NCBI GenBank assembly: GCA_964518595.1
Contig: CAZFHA010000014.1
Coordinates: 35,057-99,056 of the forward strand
Direction of reading: 5' to 3'
Source of the DNA: CAZFHA01 sp964518595
GTDB taxonomy: Bacteria; Bacillota; Clostridia; Saccharofermentanales; Saccharofermentanaceae
DNA: 64,000 bases
The notes beneath the pieces were generated by a model that did no database searches, was not told where the DNA came from, and worked only from the letters and a program-made list of their open reading frames with translations. Positions 19,254 to 27,651 of this stretch are shown in pieces. Every line of letters starts with the position of its first letter. The stretch's first letter is position 1. The position numbers were made by a program, and so were the translations under genes.

Positions 19254-20425
19254 AAAAGAAGAAGCGAAGAATAGTTATCTTTATGGTCATACTCATGGGA
19301 CTTTATCTTTTTGGCTTCAGCCAGCTTTTAGGAGCCGTCTCTGCCATGGAAGATTTCTACCCCGCTTACTCCTTGCGCTATCATACCCCTCTAAACGATT
19401 CCGCGCTCACTTCTGCCCGCAGCTATGCTAAAGAACCGCAGAGCCTATTTTGGCCCACCTTTTGGCGACAGGGAAAAACCACTATTGAGTCTAAATTAGG
19501 CCCCATAGAAACCTCGGCTTTGTTTTTTAACGGCAATGCAGAAACAGTCTATCCCGCTAATTTTTTGAGCGGCGGCTACCCAGGAGCCCTTCCGGGTAAA
19601 AGCTGTGCCCTTTCCGCCGATCTTGCCTTTCAGCTTTGGGGAAGCCTCGATGTAGTGGGAAAGACTTTACGACTAGATGGTTACGAATATACCGTTAGCG
19701 GTGTTTTTGCAGGGGAAGAACCTCACCTTCTGGCTGCAGAGGAAGCACCACCTTTAGGAGAAGGCTGGAAGCAAGTGGAGTTAGAAGTCCAAAAAGGTGA
19801 AAGTATTTTTGGTGCTGATCGAGAAGCTGCTAAAACTTTTGCTACCAATGCCGGACTGGGTCAGCCCGATTCCATCATTAGCGGCCCCTCCCTGAATCAA
19901 CTTCTCGGGATGAGCATCTACCTGATACTACTACTGCCTATAAGCTTGTTTCTTCTCACCATAAAAAGTTACTTTCCCAAAAAATCCTCGCACTTACGGT
20001 TTATTATCTATTTTGTTATCGCTCTGGCACTAGCAGTTTGGTTGCCTAATCTTTTATCAGCCGCTCCCCCTTGGCTGATTCCCAACCGCTGGAGTGACAT
20101 GTCTCACTGGCAGAATGTTGGTAACCTAGTAAGTCAGCGTCTAATGGAGTGGTTTGCCCTTATTCCTACAATGAAGGATGTACTAGCTAAGATGCAACTG
20201 CTTGCCTTAGGAATTTGGTGGCTCTCCCTTATCCTTCTACCGATCATCATTTACTACTTTAGGTTAAAACTCCTCTATGTAAAAGAAGTTGAATTAGCCA
20301 AAGACAATGATATTTTGGTTTACTCCACCATCGAACTTGAGACTACTGCAGAAAATGCCAATAGCCTTACCGATCCTCTAGAAGACTGGACACTTCCGCC
20401 TGTGGCTGAGGAAGATTATCCTTAG
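19250..20425 (+). CDS. MacB-like membrane protein with extracytoplasmic core domain (no ATPase)
   Basis: A 391-residue membrane protein. After an N-terminal helix comes a region of about 200 residues with features of the MacB periplasmic core: SADLAFQLWGSLDVVGKTL and YEYTVSGVFAG match the usual G-K-T-hydrophobic, V-x-G-V/I-x pattern. Three further hydrophobic segments follow (LGMSIYLILLLPISLFLLTI, then LRFIIYFVIALALAVWLP, then LALGIWWLSLILLPIIIYYF), then a short acidic tail. A typical FtsX domain has the fold but is conserved elsewhere; here only the overall layout fits. Last gene of the operon; its ATG overlaps the adaptor gene. Confidence 0.65.
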   Translation: MKKKKRRIVIFMVILMGLYLFGFSQLLGAVSAMEDFYPAYSLRYHTPLNDSALTSARSYAKEPQSLFWPTFWRQGKTTIESKLGPIETSALFFNGNAETVYPANFLSGGYPGALPGKSCALSADLAFQLWGSLDVVGKTLRLDGYEYTVSGVFAGEEPHLLAAEEAPPLGEGWKQVELEVQKGESIFGADREAAKTFATNAGLGQPDSIISGPSLNQLLGMSIYLILLLPISLFLLTIKSYFPKKSSHLRFIIYFVIALALAVWLPNLLSAAPPWLIPNRWSDMSHWQNVGNLVSQRLMEWFALIPTMKDVLAKMQLLALGIWWLSLILLPIIIYYFRLKLLYVKEVELAKDNDILVYSTIELETTAENANSLTDPLEDWTLPPVAEEDYP

Positions 20426-20452
20426 AGCTCGTAATAGCCTTTTAGGAATGAT

Positions 20453-21133
20453 TTATTTCTCTAGGCAGCCGCCGTGATAGCAAATCACCTGCTCATAAGG
20501 CAGATTAACTAGCTTATTAAAACTCACTTCCGCTAGTTCAGGATCACTGCAAAAGCGGGGCTCTGGCAAAGCCAGCCCTTCAGAAGTACAAGCTACCGCA
20601 TCACCGGCTAAGAGTAGCTTTGATGTAGGCAGCCAAAAGCTAACGTGACCGGGTGTGTGACCGGCGGTATCAATCACGATCATGTCTTTTAGAAAGGGCA
20701 AGGGTTCGCCGATTACTAATTCCTGAACCTGAGGAATTTTGAAGGCCTCACTGTGTTTTAGAATCAATTGATAAATCCCTTCCTCCGCCGGAGTACGGTT
20801 AGAAATAGCCTCCAGAAGCAACTGCTTTTCTGGAGGCTTTTCTCCGCGCAAATAGGCGGCTTCCACAGGTGAAGTATAAATTTCTGCTCCTCGGGAGGCA
20901 AAAAAAGCCGCATTCCCTACATGATCCAAATCATGATGGGTTAACACCACCCGAGTCACCATTTCCGCGGAAAAACCTAATTTCTCTAATTGCTCCAAAA
21001 GCTCTTCCCTGGTCTGTGGCAGACCGGTATCAAATAGAATCACCTCTGATTGATCCCAATAGAGACAGGGGTAAAAATCACTATGGTCTGTATGCAAATG
21101 CAGCATGGCAAAATTATTACTAAGAGGCATCAT
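20453..21133 (-). CDS. MBL-fold metallo-hydrolase
   Basis: A 226-residue metallo-beta-lactamase-fold hydrolase. Metal-binding motifs are LTHHDLDHVG (HxxxDH type), DTAGHTPGH and LAGDAV, with a closing CYHGG. This is the glyoxalase-II/general hydrolase pattern; the substrate is unknown. The ATG at 21133 follows TTGGAG by eight bases; the longer reading frame would begin with an unsupported GTG. Convergent with the MacB-like gene, with only 27 bases between. Confidence 0.85.
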   Translation of the reverse strand: MMPLSNNFAMLHLHTDHSDFYPCLYWDQSEVILFDTGLPQTREELLEQLEKLGFSAEMVTRVVLTHHDLDHVGNAAFFASRGAEIYTSPVEAAYLRGEKPPEKQLLLEAISNRTPAEEGIYQLILKHSEAFKIPQVQELVIGEPLPFLKDMIVIDTAGHTPGHVSFWLPTSKLLLAGDAVACTSEGLALPEPRFCSDPELAEVSFNKLVNLPYEQVICYHGGCLEK

Positions 21134-21200
21134 GGCTATAACTCCAATACTTTTCTTCCATTGTGCCACAAAGCTGTTAAGGTTAGTAGTATCAATAAAC

Positions 21201-21962
21201 TTATTTCACTTCTGCTTCCACGTGTTGTGAAAAAGAAATAATTTTGGCCGGACAGCGCCCTATGGCCTGCTGCAGATGATTATGCTCCTTGTCTTCCTCT
21301 GCAGGCAAAATCGGCTGGGCACTCACAAACGCCTTACCATCCTTCATGGCAAAATGTTCCGGGCTGATCTTGGCGCAGAGGCCGCAGCCGATGCAGTAAT
21401 CTTCCTGAATCAAAAGCCCTTCCGTTGCCACTAATTCTGGATGCAACTTCATAACATCTTCCCGCTTGATCCATTTAGAGCTTAAAAAACCAATGATAAA
21501 AATAGCGATAGTAGTAAGAACCCAACGCACAAGCATAAATTGCGGCCCCAAAAACTTAGCTTCGTTAGCTAACATGGGTAACTTGATTACTGCCCAGGTA
21601 CTGAGAAGAATTACGATATTTCCGATAGAAGCGCCTTTTTTCAAAAGAGCCACACAAACAGGAAAGGCTGCATAGACCGGTCCGGCGGAAAAACTCCCCA
21701 GCAGGAAAGCAAAAATACTCCCCTTTATGCCCGAATTTTTCCCCAGATTTTTCTCAATCATAGACTTGGGCACCCAAGCCTCCAAAAGAGCCGTTAGCAA
21801 CATGATCACCGGCATAATAATCAGCATTTCTTTAAAATAGTAGATACTGTTTTGGAAGGCACTTAGAGCCAAGGGTCTCTTCACCAGAAGCAAACCAATA
21901 TAGAGGAGAAAGACTACAAACAATAGCTTATTGGCTTTTAGAATTTTTATAACCCGACTCAT
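21201..21962 (-). CDS. Permease half (ArsP/YraQ type) with C-terminal 4Fe-4S ferredoxin domain
   Basis: A 253-residue membrane protein. About five helices contain the permease-family pattern LLTALLEAWVPKSMIEKNLG and GSFSAGPVYAAFPVCVALLK. The last ~70 residues form a soluble single-cluster ferredoxin: CIGCGLCAKISPEHF plus a later GRCPAKI, giving the CxxCxxC...CP pattern. It overlaps the other half (next gene) by four bases. The normal family (PF03773, predicted permeases including ArsP) has both halves in one chain. Substrate unknown; the redox domain suggests control by, or transport of, something redox-linked. Confidence 0.78.
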   Translation of the reverse strand: MSRVIKILKANKLLFVVFLLYIGLLLVKRPLALSAFQNSIYYFKEMLIIMPVIMLLTALLEAWVPKSMIEKNLGKNSGIKGSIFAFLLGSFSAGPVYAAFPVCVALLKKGASIGNIVILLSTWAVIKLPMLANEAKFLGPQFMLVRWVLTTIAIFIIGFLSSKWIKREDVMKLHPELVATEGLLIQEDYCIGCGLCAKISPEHFAMKDGKAFVSAQPILPAEEDKEHNHLQQAIGRCPAKIISFSQHVEAEVK

Positions 21963-22441
21963 AGAAATACCCCCATTATCACAGCTATCAAAATGGCAAA
22001 GACAAAACTCAAAGAATTTCGGATCAACGTAAACTTGAGACCAAATTCTTTTTTCTCTAAAGGAAAAGTCACCACACCTACCATAGTTAACGTAGTTATG
22101 AAGGCAACAATGGGCATAATCCCGGCTCCCACATCTACCAGAGACCCGGCTAAGGGAAAGGCGACAAAGGCCGGAATCAAGGTAATGCAGCCAATCAACG
22201 CAAATACAATAGTAGAAATAAAGGTATCACTGCTGTTTACATATTGTCCCATGGTTTCTGGCGGTATCAGAGCTAAAATCAAACCGATCAAAAGTAGAAT
22301 GGCAATCATATCACTGCCAATACTCTTCATCATGCCAAAGGACATCTTCACAGAGGTAAAGGTTTTTTTACGATCCTTAACAATTGAATAAATAAACCAA
22401 GCCAAAGTAATCACCCAAAGGGCAATGGTAAAGAAATCCAT
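21959..22441 (-). CDS. Permease half (ArsP/YraQ type), N-terminal part of a split transporter
   Basis: A 160-residue protein with four hydrophobic segments: TIALWVITLAWFIYSI, IAILLLIGLILALIPPETMG, FIPAFVAFPLAGSLVDVGAG-like central segment and a final AILIAVIMGVF. The pattern L-I-P-P-E-T then F-A-L-I-G mirrors that of the following gene, as in the duplicated halves of the permease family. The stop overlaps the start of the ferredoxin-tailed half, so equal production is expected. Expressed from the same direction as the cupin gene two bases upstream. Confidence 0.72.
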   Translation of the reverse strand: MDFFTIALWVITLAWFIYSIVKDRKKTFTSVKMSFGMMKSIGSDMIAILLLIGLILALIPPETMGQYVNSSDTFISTIVFALIGCITLIPAFVAFPLAGSLVDVGAGIMPIVAFITTLTMVGVVTFPLEKKEFGLKFTLIRNSLSFVFAILIAVIMGVFL

Positions 22442-22442
22442 C

Positions 22443-22778
22443 TTAGACCTCCCTGGTGAGCTTTTCGTAAGCCGAGGGACTGGGCGCTTTTACCACAAAA
22501 AATTCCAACTGTTCTTGGTTTTGATTAGAGACATTCATCTTTGTCTGGTAAGGAATATTCACAATACTGCCTTGGGGATAGGACACAGAAGGTCGATCTG
22601 CCAGCCCTAAAGTTACCTCACCTCGAATTATGATCATATAGACATTGGAATTAGCATAGTGCTCCGGAAGTGCATCTTGATAATTAAGTATCATATGATT
22701 AATCATAGCTACCTCATCATCTATGATTTTTTCCACCAACTTAGTTTTAGATTGATTAAACGGATATAATTTTTCCAT
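22443..22778 (-). CDS. Cupin-domain protein
   Basis: A 111-residue single-domain cupin: strands with ALPEHYANSNVYMIIIRGEV, LGLADRPSVSYPQGSIVNIP and NVSNQNQEQLEFFVVKAP. The usual His ligands of motif 1 are largely missing (one His only), so it may bind a ligand rather than catalyse. First gene of a three-gene operon with the split permease, and divergent from a Crp/Fnr regulator. Confidence 0.75.
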   Translation of the reverse strand: MEKLYPFNQSKTKLVEKIIDDEVAMINHMILNYQDALPEHYANSNVYMIIIRGEVTLGLADRPSVSYPQGSIVNIPYQTKMNVSNQNQEQLEFFVVKAPSPSAYEKLTREV

Positions 22779-22800
22779 CTTTTTGCCCTCTTTTCAAAAT

Positions 22801-22854
22801 ACTAAGGCTACTTTACAATAAGAGAACAAAATAAAAAGTTACCAAGGTTACTTT
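22801..22854. promoter_or_regulatory. Direct repeat ACYAAGGYTACTTT, possible Crp/Fnr-type operator
   Basis: Two 14-base copies with 12 identities lie at 22801-22814 and 22841-22854, exactly 40 bases apart, in the 88-base gap between the divergent cupin operon and regulator gene. The second copy runs up to the regulator's ribosome site (GGGAGG), and together with the AAAAAGT before it forms an imperfect palindrome. Position suggests autoregulation. Confidence 0.45.
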
Positions 22855-22866
22855 TTGGGAGGAAAT

Positions 22867-23526
22867 ATGTCATTAGACAAAGAACTTCGCCACCTACCCC
22901 TCTTCGCTAAACTTCCCGAAGCCTTACTGGCGGAAGTCCTTGCGCCGGAAAATAGTCACGTTAAAAAATTTGCCGGACAAAGTATGATTCACCAAGCCGG
23001 AGATCCTTGTCGAAACCTAGAAGTAATACTTTCCGGTACAGTTATTGTCCAAAATTTAGATCTACATGGTACGGCGGTCACTGTAGCTACCTTTGGTAAG
23101 GGTGAAACCTTAGGTAGTAATTTACTCTTTTCCCGCAGGCGCCCCTTCTATCCAATGATTGTATCAGCCAAAAGCGATGTGAGCCTCCTCTCTTTCAGCG
23201 GGGAAATCATTCTCAAAGTTTGCCGGGAAGACTCTACCTTTTTACTTAACTTCCTTGCAGAAATCTCCGATAAATCCCAAGTCTTAACCGGAAAAATTGC
23301 CGTCCTCGCCCAGAAATCCTTGCGGGAAAAAATCTGGGACTATCTAAGGCAAGAAGCCCAAAATCAAGGTAACTCTGATCTAACCTTGCCCATCTCGAAA
23401 AAAGAATGGGCCGAACTACTAGGCGTAGAACGACCCTCTCTGTCTCGTGAATTAAGTAAGATGCGCCAAGAAAAGCTAATTACCTTTAAAAACCGTCAGA
23501 TTAAACTACTTGATTCGGATAAATAG
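22867..23526 (+). CDS. Crp/Fnr-family transcriptional regulator
   Basis: A 219-residue regulator with an N-terminal cyclic-nucleotide-binding-like beta-roll (GTVIVQNLDLHGTAVTVATF, GETLGSNLLF) and a C-terminal winged helix (ISKKEWAELLGVERPSLSRE). The roll lacks the Arg-Ser pair of true cAMP sensors, and no four-Cys iron-sulfur cluster like that of Fnr is seen, so the signal is unknown. The start is ATG 22867 with GGGAGG six bases upstream. Divergent from the cupin/permease operon, which it probably controls. Confidence 0.9.
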   Translation: MSLDKELRHLPLFAKLPEALLAEVLAPENSHVKKFAGQSMIHQAGDPCRNLEVILSGTVIVQNLDLHGTAVTVATFGKGETLGSNLLFSRRRPFYPMIVSAKSDVSLLSFSGEIILKVCREDSTFLLNFLAEISDKSQVLTGKIAVLAQKSLREKIWDYLRQEAQNQGNSDLTLPISKKEWAELLGVERPSLSRELSKMRQEKLITFKNRQIKLLDSDK

Positions 23527-23541
23527 ACTGCAAAAAAATAC

Positions 23542-24054
23542 TCATACCTCATACTTAAAATGAACCACATCTAGCAGCAAATTATTTCGATCAAATTCGT
23601 TGGTTTGAACATGGGTTTGCTGAAATCCCACGCGTGACAAAATTTCTATGCTTGCAGGATTAATAGAAACGGCATCGGCGTAGATCACTTGAGCCTGCGT
23701 ATGCTTAACGATATAGTCTAATAGTGTAGTAGCTACTTCATAGCCATAACCTTTCCCCCAGTATTTTCTATTAAGTTGGTAGTAAAAAGCATACTCTCCC
23801 TTCAAGATATCCATTACTGGAAAACCACACAGCCCTATGACTTTCTCATCAAGTAGGATAGAAAAATTCACTGCGGCTCCATGTTGAATATTCTGATCAA
23901 CAAATATCTTAATCCTTTCTTTACAGGCCTCAATAGAAGCCATCAAGGGAACATAGGTATATTTAATGACTTCATAATCAGACCATAATTCAAATATATC
24001 TACAGCATGTTCAAAACTAACTGGAATAAGCTTCAGTCTCTTTGTCTCAATCAT
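23542..24054 (-). CDS. GNAT acetyltransferase, RimJ/RimL-like
   Basis: A 170-residue N-acetyltransferase. It starts with the RimJ/L pattern IETKRLKLIPVS, has the acetyl-CoA-binding segment NRKYWGKGYGYEVATTLLDY, and ends with NPASIEILSRVGFQQ. The acceptor could be a ribosomal protein or a small molecule. It overlaps the methyltransferase gene upstream by eight bases, so the two form an operon. Confidence 0.88.
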   Translation of the reverse strand: MIETKRLKLIPVSFEHAVDIFELWSDYEVIKYTYVPLMASIEACKERIKIFVDQNIQHGAAVNFSILLDEKVIGLCGFPVMDILKGEYAFYYQLNRKYWGKGYGYEVATTLLDYIVKHTQAQVIYADAVSINPASIEILSRVGFQQTHVQTNEFDRNNLLLDVVHFKYEV

Positions 24055-24628
24055 TTACTTTCTTTCCCCCCTTAGACCCCTTATATGAAGTGGCTCTTTT
24101 CTCGCCAATAAACACGTAGTAACCCTCCTCTTCATAGATTTTCACCCCACCAAAGACAGAAATAAATTTATTCTTATACCAAGTCTTACGCTTGGTAACC
24201 ATGTATAATTTCCCGCCTAATTTCAAACGGTTAAAACCTTTTTCAATAAAGGCCTTAGCAACGGAAAAATCTGTATGATAGGGTGGATTACTCAAAATTA
24301 GACTAAAGCCACTTTCTTCTAAACCATGGAAAGCATTGGAAAAAACAATAGTAACCCCTTCCACCTGATTAAGCAGAGCATTTTGGCGGGCACAAGCTAG
24401 GGAATTTTCATCCACATCCGTCATGAAAACCGCCTCCGTTCCAGTGAACTTTGCAGCCAAAATTCCCACAACGCCGTAACCACAGCCTAAATCCAATACC
24501 TTGTCATTGGAGGAAAACTCTACCTGAGATAAGAGAATTCTCGTTCCCTGATCAATCTGGTTGGGGGAAAAACCTAAAGGATTGGTCTCGAAAATCAGAT
24601 CATGGTTTTTTAGGGTAGTCTTTATCAT
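24047..24628 (-). CDS. Class I SAM-dependent methyltransferase, RsmC-like
   Basis: A 193-residue methyltransferase. Motif I is VLDLGCGYGVVGILAA, and the catalytic motif is LILSNPPYHTDFSVA, the NPPY signature of enzymes that methylate exocyclic amines of nucleic-acid bases. The domain FETNPLGFSPNQIDQGTRIL corresponds to the start of the RsmC catalytic half (16S rRNA G1207), but it is the short single-domain form. The ATG at 24628 is preferred over an in-frame TTG six codons upstream. Confidence 0.88.
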   Translation of the reverse strand: MIKTTLKNHDLIFETNPLGFSPNQIDQGTRILLSQVEFSSNDKVLDLGCGYGVVGILAAKFTGTEAVFMTDVDENSLACARQNALLNQVEGVTIVFSNAFHGLEESGFSLILSNPPYHTDFSVAKAFIEKGFNRLKLGGKLYMVTKRKTWYKNKFISVFGGVKIYEEEGYYVFIGEKRATSYKGSKGGKKVND

Positions 24629-24663
24629 TATGGGGTTACCTTTCAAATTTTTATTACTAAGCC

Positions 24664-24750
24664 TCAGGACTCTACCAAGGTAACAGCTTCATAGATTTGT
24701 GGGGTTGCAAAAGTCTTACTAAACATCGCATCGGAAATTTTGCTTTTCAT
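24664..24750 (-). CDS. Possible 28-codon leader or gene remnant
   Basis: A short frame (MKSKISDAMFSKTFATPQIY at its start) lies between the DUF3052-like gene and the methyltransferase. It is too short to assign and lacks a convincing ribosome site. It could be a remnant of a deleted gene. Reported because nothing else explains the 110-base gap. Confidence 0.2.
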   Translation of the reverse strand: MKSKISDAMFSKTFATPQIYEAVTLVES

Positions 24751-24757
24751 AATTTTC

Positions 24758-25162
24758 TTACCGTCCCTTCACATTCCCAGGTCGCAGGTACTCTTTGCCT
24801 GCTTCATTAATCTTCAAACGGATAGCCGACCATTTTTCATCCAAAGAAACTTGCGCTACCGGATGCCACCCTTTAGCCAGCAATAAATCCCATAGACTAT
24901 CTCGATTAATATCATATTTTTCTTTGCCGGAAGATTTCGGATAAGACAGCCAGAACAAACTATCCTGAGAGGTAAGTTCCTGGGTAGAGGCAAAATATTC
25001 TTCAAAATCCCTTTGACTGGACACAAACAGATGCACAAAATCCTGCTTCCCCTCCTGATTCCACCGGAAGTCATCGCTATAAGGATAATCCTCGGGAGCT
25101 TGCAGCACCGTGGCTGACATACCGGGCTTAAGTTTTAATTTTTTGAATATAGCTGTATCCAT
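24758..25162 (-). CDS. DUF3052-like small protein
   Basis: A 134-residue soluble protein without signal or membrane segments. It resembles the DUF3052 group: an N-terminal LKLKPGMSATVLQAPEDY, a central LFWLSYPKSSGKEKYDINRD and a final WHPVAQVSLDEKWSAIRLK. Function unknown. It stands alone between the methyltransferase and a TetR gene on the same strand. Confidence 0.65.
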   Translation of the reverse strand: MDTAIFKKLKLKPGMSATVLQAPEDYPYSDDFRWNQEGKQDFVHLFVSSQRDFEEYFASTQELTSQDSLFWLSYPKSSGKEKYDINRDSLWDLLLAKGWHPVAQVSLDEKWSAIRLKINEAGKEYLRPGNVKGR

Positions 25163-25268
25163 AAGCTATCCTTTCTTCGGTAAACCGACTGCGCAATCAG
25201 GGGCTTAAAATAGTATCACCACTACTGCTACAAGTGTAACATAGCCCAAATACCATTTTCAAAATAAT

Positions 25269-25832
25269 TTATAGAGGAATCTTGGCCTTAATTCCCTGGT
25301 CACTGAGGCTATGAATCAAGGCCATAAGCTGCTCTTTAGGTATATTCTGATTTTGACTAAACCAATAGCTCATTATTCCTACCATGGCCGAAAGAACATA
25401 CTCCAACGTATAGTCCAGCTCTATCGCTGACTCTGCCTTATTAGCAAAAAATAAAAGCAGCGAGGCCTTGATCTGATTCTTTAATTTACTGGCAAAAGCC
25501 GGGTCGCCTTTCTCACCTAAAAGAATAGAGTAATAATGGTGATTCTTCTCATAAAGTTGGATAAAATTATCTAGCGGAAGACCAAGACTATCCCCCGATA
25601 GGCTGGAAAATGCCGGTAATTCCTCAACATTTGGAATTAGATCCTTTTCAACTTCTTCCAAAAGCTGGTAAATATCGGTAAAATATTCATAAAAGGTGCC
25701 GCGATTATAACCGGCCTTGGCAGTGATTTCTTTAACGGTAATTTTTTCAATCCTTTTAACTGTATAAATCTCCCAAAAAGCCTCAATCAAGTTTTGTCTT
25801 GTCTGTGCCGTGACTTCCGGTTGTTTTTTCAC
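25269..25832 (-). CDS. TetR-family transcriptional regulator
   Basis: A 187-residue repressor. The N-terminal helix-turn-helix reads ITVKEITAKAGYNRGTFYEY; the C-terminal ligand/dimer domain is helical. The start is GTG at 25832, seven bases after AGGAGG. It is divergent from the glycosyltransferase gene, and an inverted repeat in the 120-base gap is a likely operator, so it probably represses the glycosyltransferase/membrane protein pair. Confidence 0.9.
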   Translation of the reverse strand: MKKQPEVTAQTRQNLIEAFWEIYTVKRIEKITVKEITAKAGYNRGTFYEYFTDIYQLLEEVEKDLIPNVEELPAFSSLSGDSLGLPLDNFIQLYEKNHHYYSILLGEKGDPAFASKLKNQIKASLLLFFANKAESAIELDYTLEYVLSAMVGIMSYWFSQNQNIPKEQLMALIHSLSDQGIKAKIPL

Positions 25833-25855
25833 GCTCTTCCTCCTAGTAAATCCGA

Positions 25856-25879
25856 CAACCCAACCTATTTTGTTGGTTG
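25856..25879. promoter_or_regulatory. Inverted repeat, probable TetR operator
   Basis: CCAAC at 25860-25864 and GTTGG at 25872-25876 are separated by seven bases, with flanking CAA and TTG extending the symmetry. It lies between the TetR gene and the divergent glycosyltransferase. A possible -35 (TTGATA) for the glycosyltransferase begins at the right edge of the repeat, so repressor binding would block it. Confidence 0.55.
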
Positions 25880-25952
25880 ATACCGTAATATAAATTGCTA
25901 TATGCTATTTACAGTACAACACCATGTGGGATGATTCAACAGGAGAATATTT

Positions 25953-27221
25953 ATGATAACCATTTTGTGCTCAGGTTCAAGAGGAGATTTTCAGCCATAC
26001 ATTGCTTTAGCGCAGGAAATAAAAGCTCAGGGCTACGATGTTCGCATCTCTGGCAGTAGCGATTTTCAAGACTTCATTGAAAGCTATGGCATCACCTGCT
26101 TCCCCCTGAAAACCAGTCTTTCGGATCTAAATGTTGATCCAAAACTACTGGAAAAAGCCGGTTCCTCTGATAACCCGCTCAAAATGCTACTGGCCTTTAA
26201 TAAGATGAAAAAATATGGTGTATACATGGTGGAAGATATGTACAGAGCCTGCCAAGGCAGTGATTTGATTATCTACCACCCCGGTTGCACCATCGGTTAC
26301 TTCGCCGCCCAGGAAATGAACATTCCGGCTATCATGGCCTCTCCCTTTCCCATGCACAAAACCAAAGAATATCTGTCCGTGGTCATGTATGGCAAGTCAA
26401 AGCCCAGCCGCAGAAATATTGCTATCAGCTACAAAATGATCCAAACTATGCTCTGGATGGCTTCTAAACCCTCGGTGAAAAGCTTTTTAAAAAAGAAAAA
26501 CGGCACTCTGCCCCCGGATTTTGGCTGCCCTTTCGAAAACGTCTCCCCCCGCTATCCGGCTATTATTTCTTGTAGCAACTATGTCTTTCCCAGACCCCAG
26601 GACTGGGATAACAATATTCATCAGAAGGGTTATTGGTTTACCCAAGAGTCCACCGCCTATACACCACCTAAAAAGCTGCAAGACTTTTTGCAACAGGGCG
26701 AAAAGCCTGTCTACCTAGGCTTTGGCAGTATGACGGCTCTGGGAGATCATCATGATCTCCTTCAAATCGCCATCGACGGTCTAAAAAAGGCCGGAAAAAG
26801 AGGGATAATCTCGGGTCTATCTGGTAGTGAATCCTTGCCGGATAGCATTTGTACCATTGATGCTGTCCCACACAGCTGGCTTTTTCCCCAGATGGCTGCC
26901 GTCTGCCATCACGGTGGAGCCGGAACTACCGCCGCCGGGTTTCAAGCCGGTGTACCTAGTGTAATCATTCCTTTTTCCAACGACCAATTTGCTTGGGCAC
27001 ATCGAGCCTTCGATCTCAAAGTAGGGGCTCCGCCCATTTACAAGAAAAAACTCACTGCTGATGCTCTGGCCGATGCTATCACCTTTGCCCTCCAAGATCA
27101 GATCATTACCAATGCTCAAAGACTGGGTGAAAAAATAGCTACGGAAAACGGGGTAAAGTCTGCTGTAGAGGTAGTGATTGGCTGTCTGGAAGCTGGCCGG
27201 ATAGGAGTTTCTAGAAAATGA
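25953..27221 (+). CDS. GT1-family glycosyltransferase (UDP-glucuronosyl/sterol glucosyltransferase type)
   Basis: A 422-residue GT-B enzyme. The N-terminal acceptor domain begins ITILCSGSRGDFQPYIALAQ, as in MGT and sterol-glucosyltransferase proteins. The C-terminal nucleotide-sugar site is HSWLFPQMAAVCHHGGAGTT with the downstream PFSNDQFAWAHRAFDLKVG. It would transfer a sugar from a UDP-donor to a lipid or hydrophobic small molecule, including drugs. Divergent from a TetR gene, a pairing typical of inducible detoxification or lipid modification. GGAGAA precedes the ATG. Confidence 0.9.
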   Translation: MITILCSGSRGDFQPYIALAQEIKAQGYDVRISGSSDFQDFIESYGITCFPLKTSLSDLNVDPKLLEKAGSSDNPLKMLLAFNKMKKYGVYMVEDMYRACQGSDLIIYHPGCTIGYFAAQEMNIPAIMASPFPMHKTKEYLSVVMYGKSKPSRRNIAISYKMIQTMLWMASKPSVKSFLKKKNGTLPPDFGCPFENVSPRYPAIISCSNYVFPRPQDWDNNIHQKGYWFTQESTAYTPPKKLQDFLQQGEKPVYLGFGSMTALGDHHDLLQIAIDGLKKAGKRGIISGLSGSESLPDSICTIDAVPHSWLFPQMAAVCHHGGAGTTAAGFQAGVPSVIIPFSNDQFAWAHRAFDLKVGAPPIYKKKLTADALADAITFALQDQIITNAQRLGEKIATENGVKSAVEVVIGCLEAGRIGVSRK

Positions 27222-27499
27222 AAATAACGAAAAAGAAATGGCTAATTCCCATAGTGCTTCTACTGTCTGTTCTGTCTCCATTCATATTAATAGTAGTATT
27301 TGGCACACTATTTTCCCTGATTCGTCTATTTACTGGGGCACACTTTACCGATTCTTTTTCCTATTATCTGGAAGGTGTTCTATCCTTATCACCTTACTAC
27401 CCATACCTAACCACAATTCCCCTTATCGCTGTGCTTATCCCGTTATTTATCAAGTTTAAGCGCAAAATCCAAGGCATCTTGAACAAAAGTCTCGTCTAG
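27218..27499 (+). CDS. Small two-helix membrane protein
   Basis: A 93-residue protein with helices at about 9-33 (IPIVLLLSVLSPFILIVVFG) and 60-77 (LTTIPLIAVLIPLFIKF), basic at both ends. No family is recognised. It overlaps the glycosyltransferase by four bases, so it is co-translated and may anchor the enzyme or handle its product. Confidence 0.7.
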   Translation: MKITKKKWLIPIVLLLSVLSPFILIVVFGTLFSLIRLFTGAHFTDSFSYYLEGVLSLSPYYPYLTTIPLIAVLIPLFIKFKRKIQGILNKSLV

Positions 27500-27651
27500 C
27501 TTGTTATCAAACATCTCTACTCCTACTATTCAATAAACTGTTTTAACCTGTTCTCTGTCTGGTTTTGCACTTGCAGTAGATTGAAAGGATACGCAGCTCA
27601 GATTGTTTATCAAGGATTAGTTATTGGTTTCAGTGTACGGGTAACCCAAAA

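Noticed and set aside
27500..27651. Possible left attachment site for a tRNA-Leu island
   Set aside because: I looked for a copy of the tRNA 3' end (the GATCGCACCA side) and found none here; no integrase gene is in the window.
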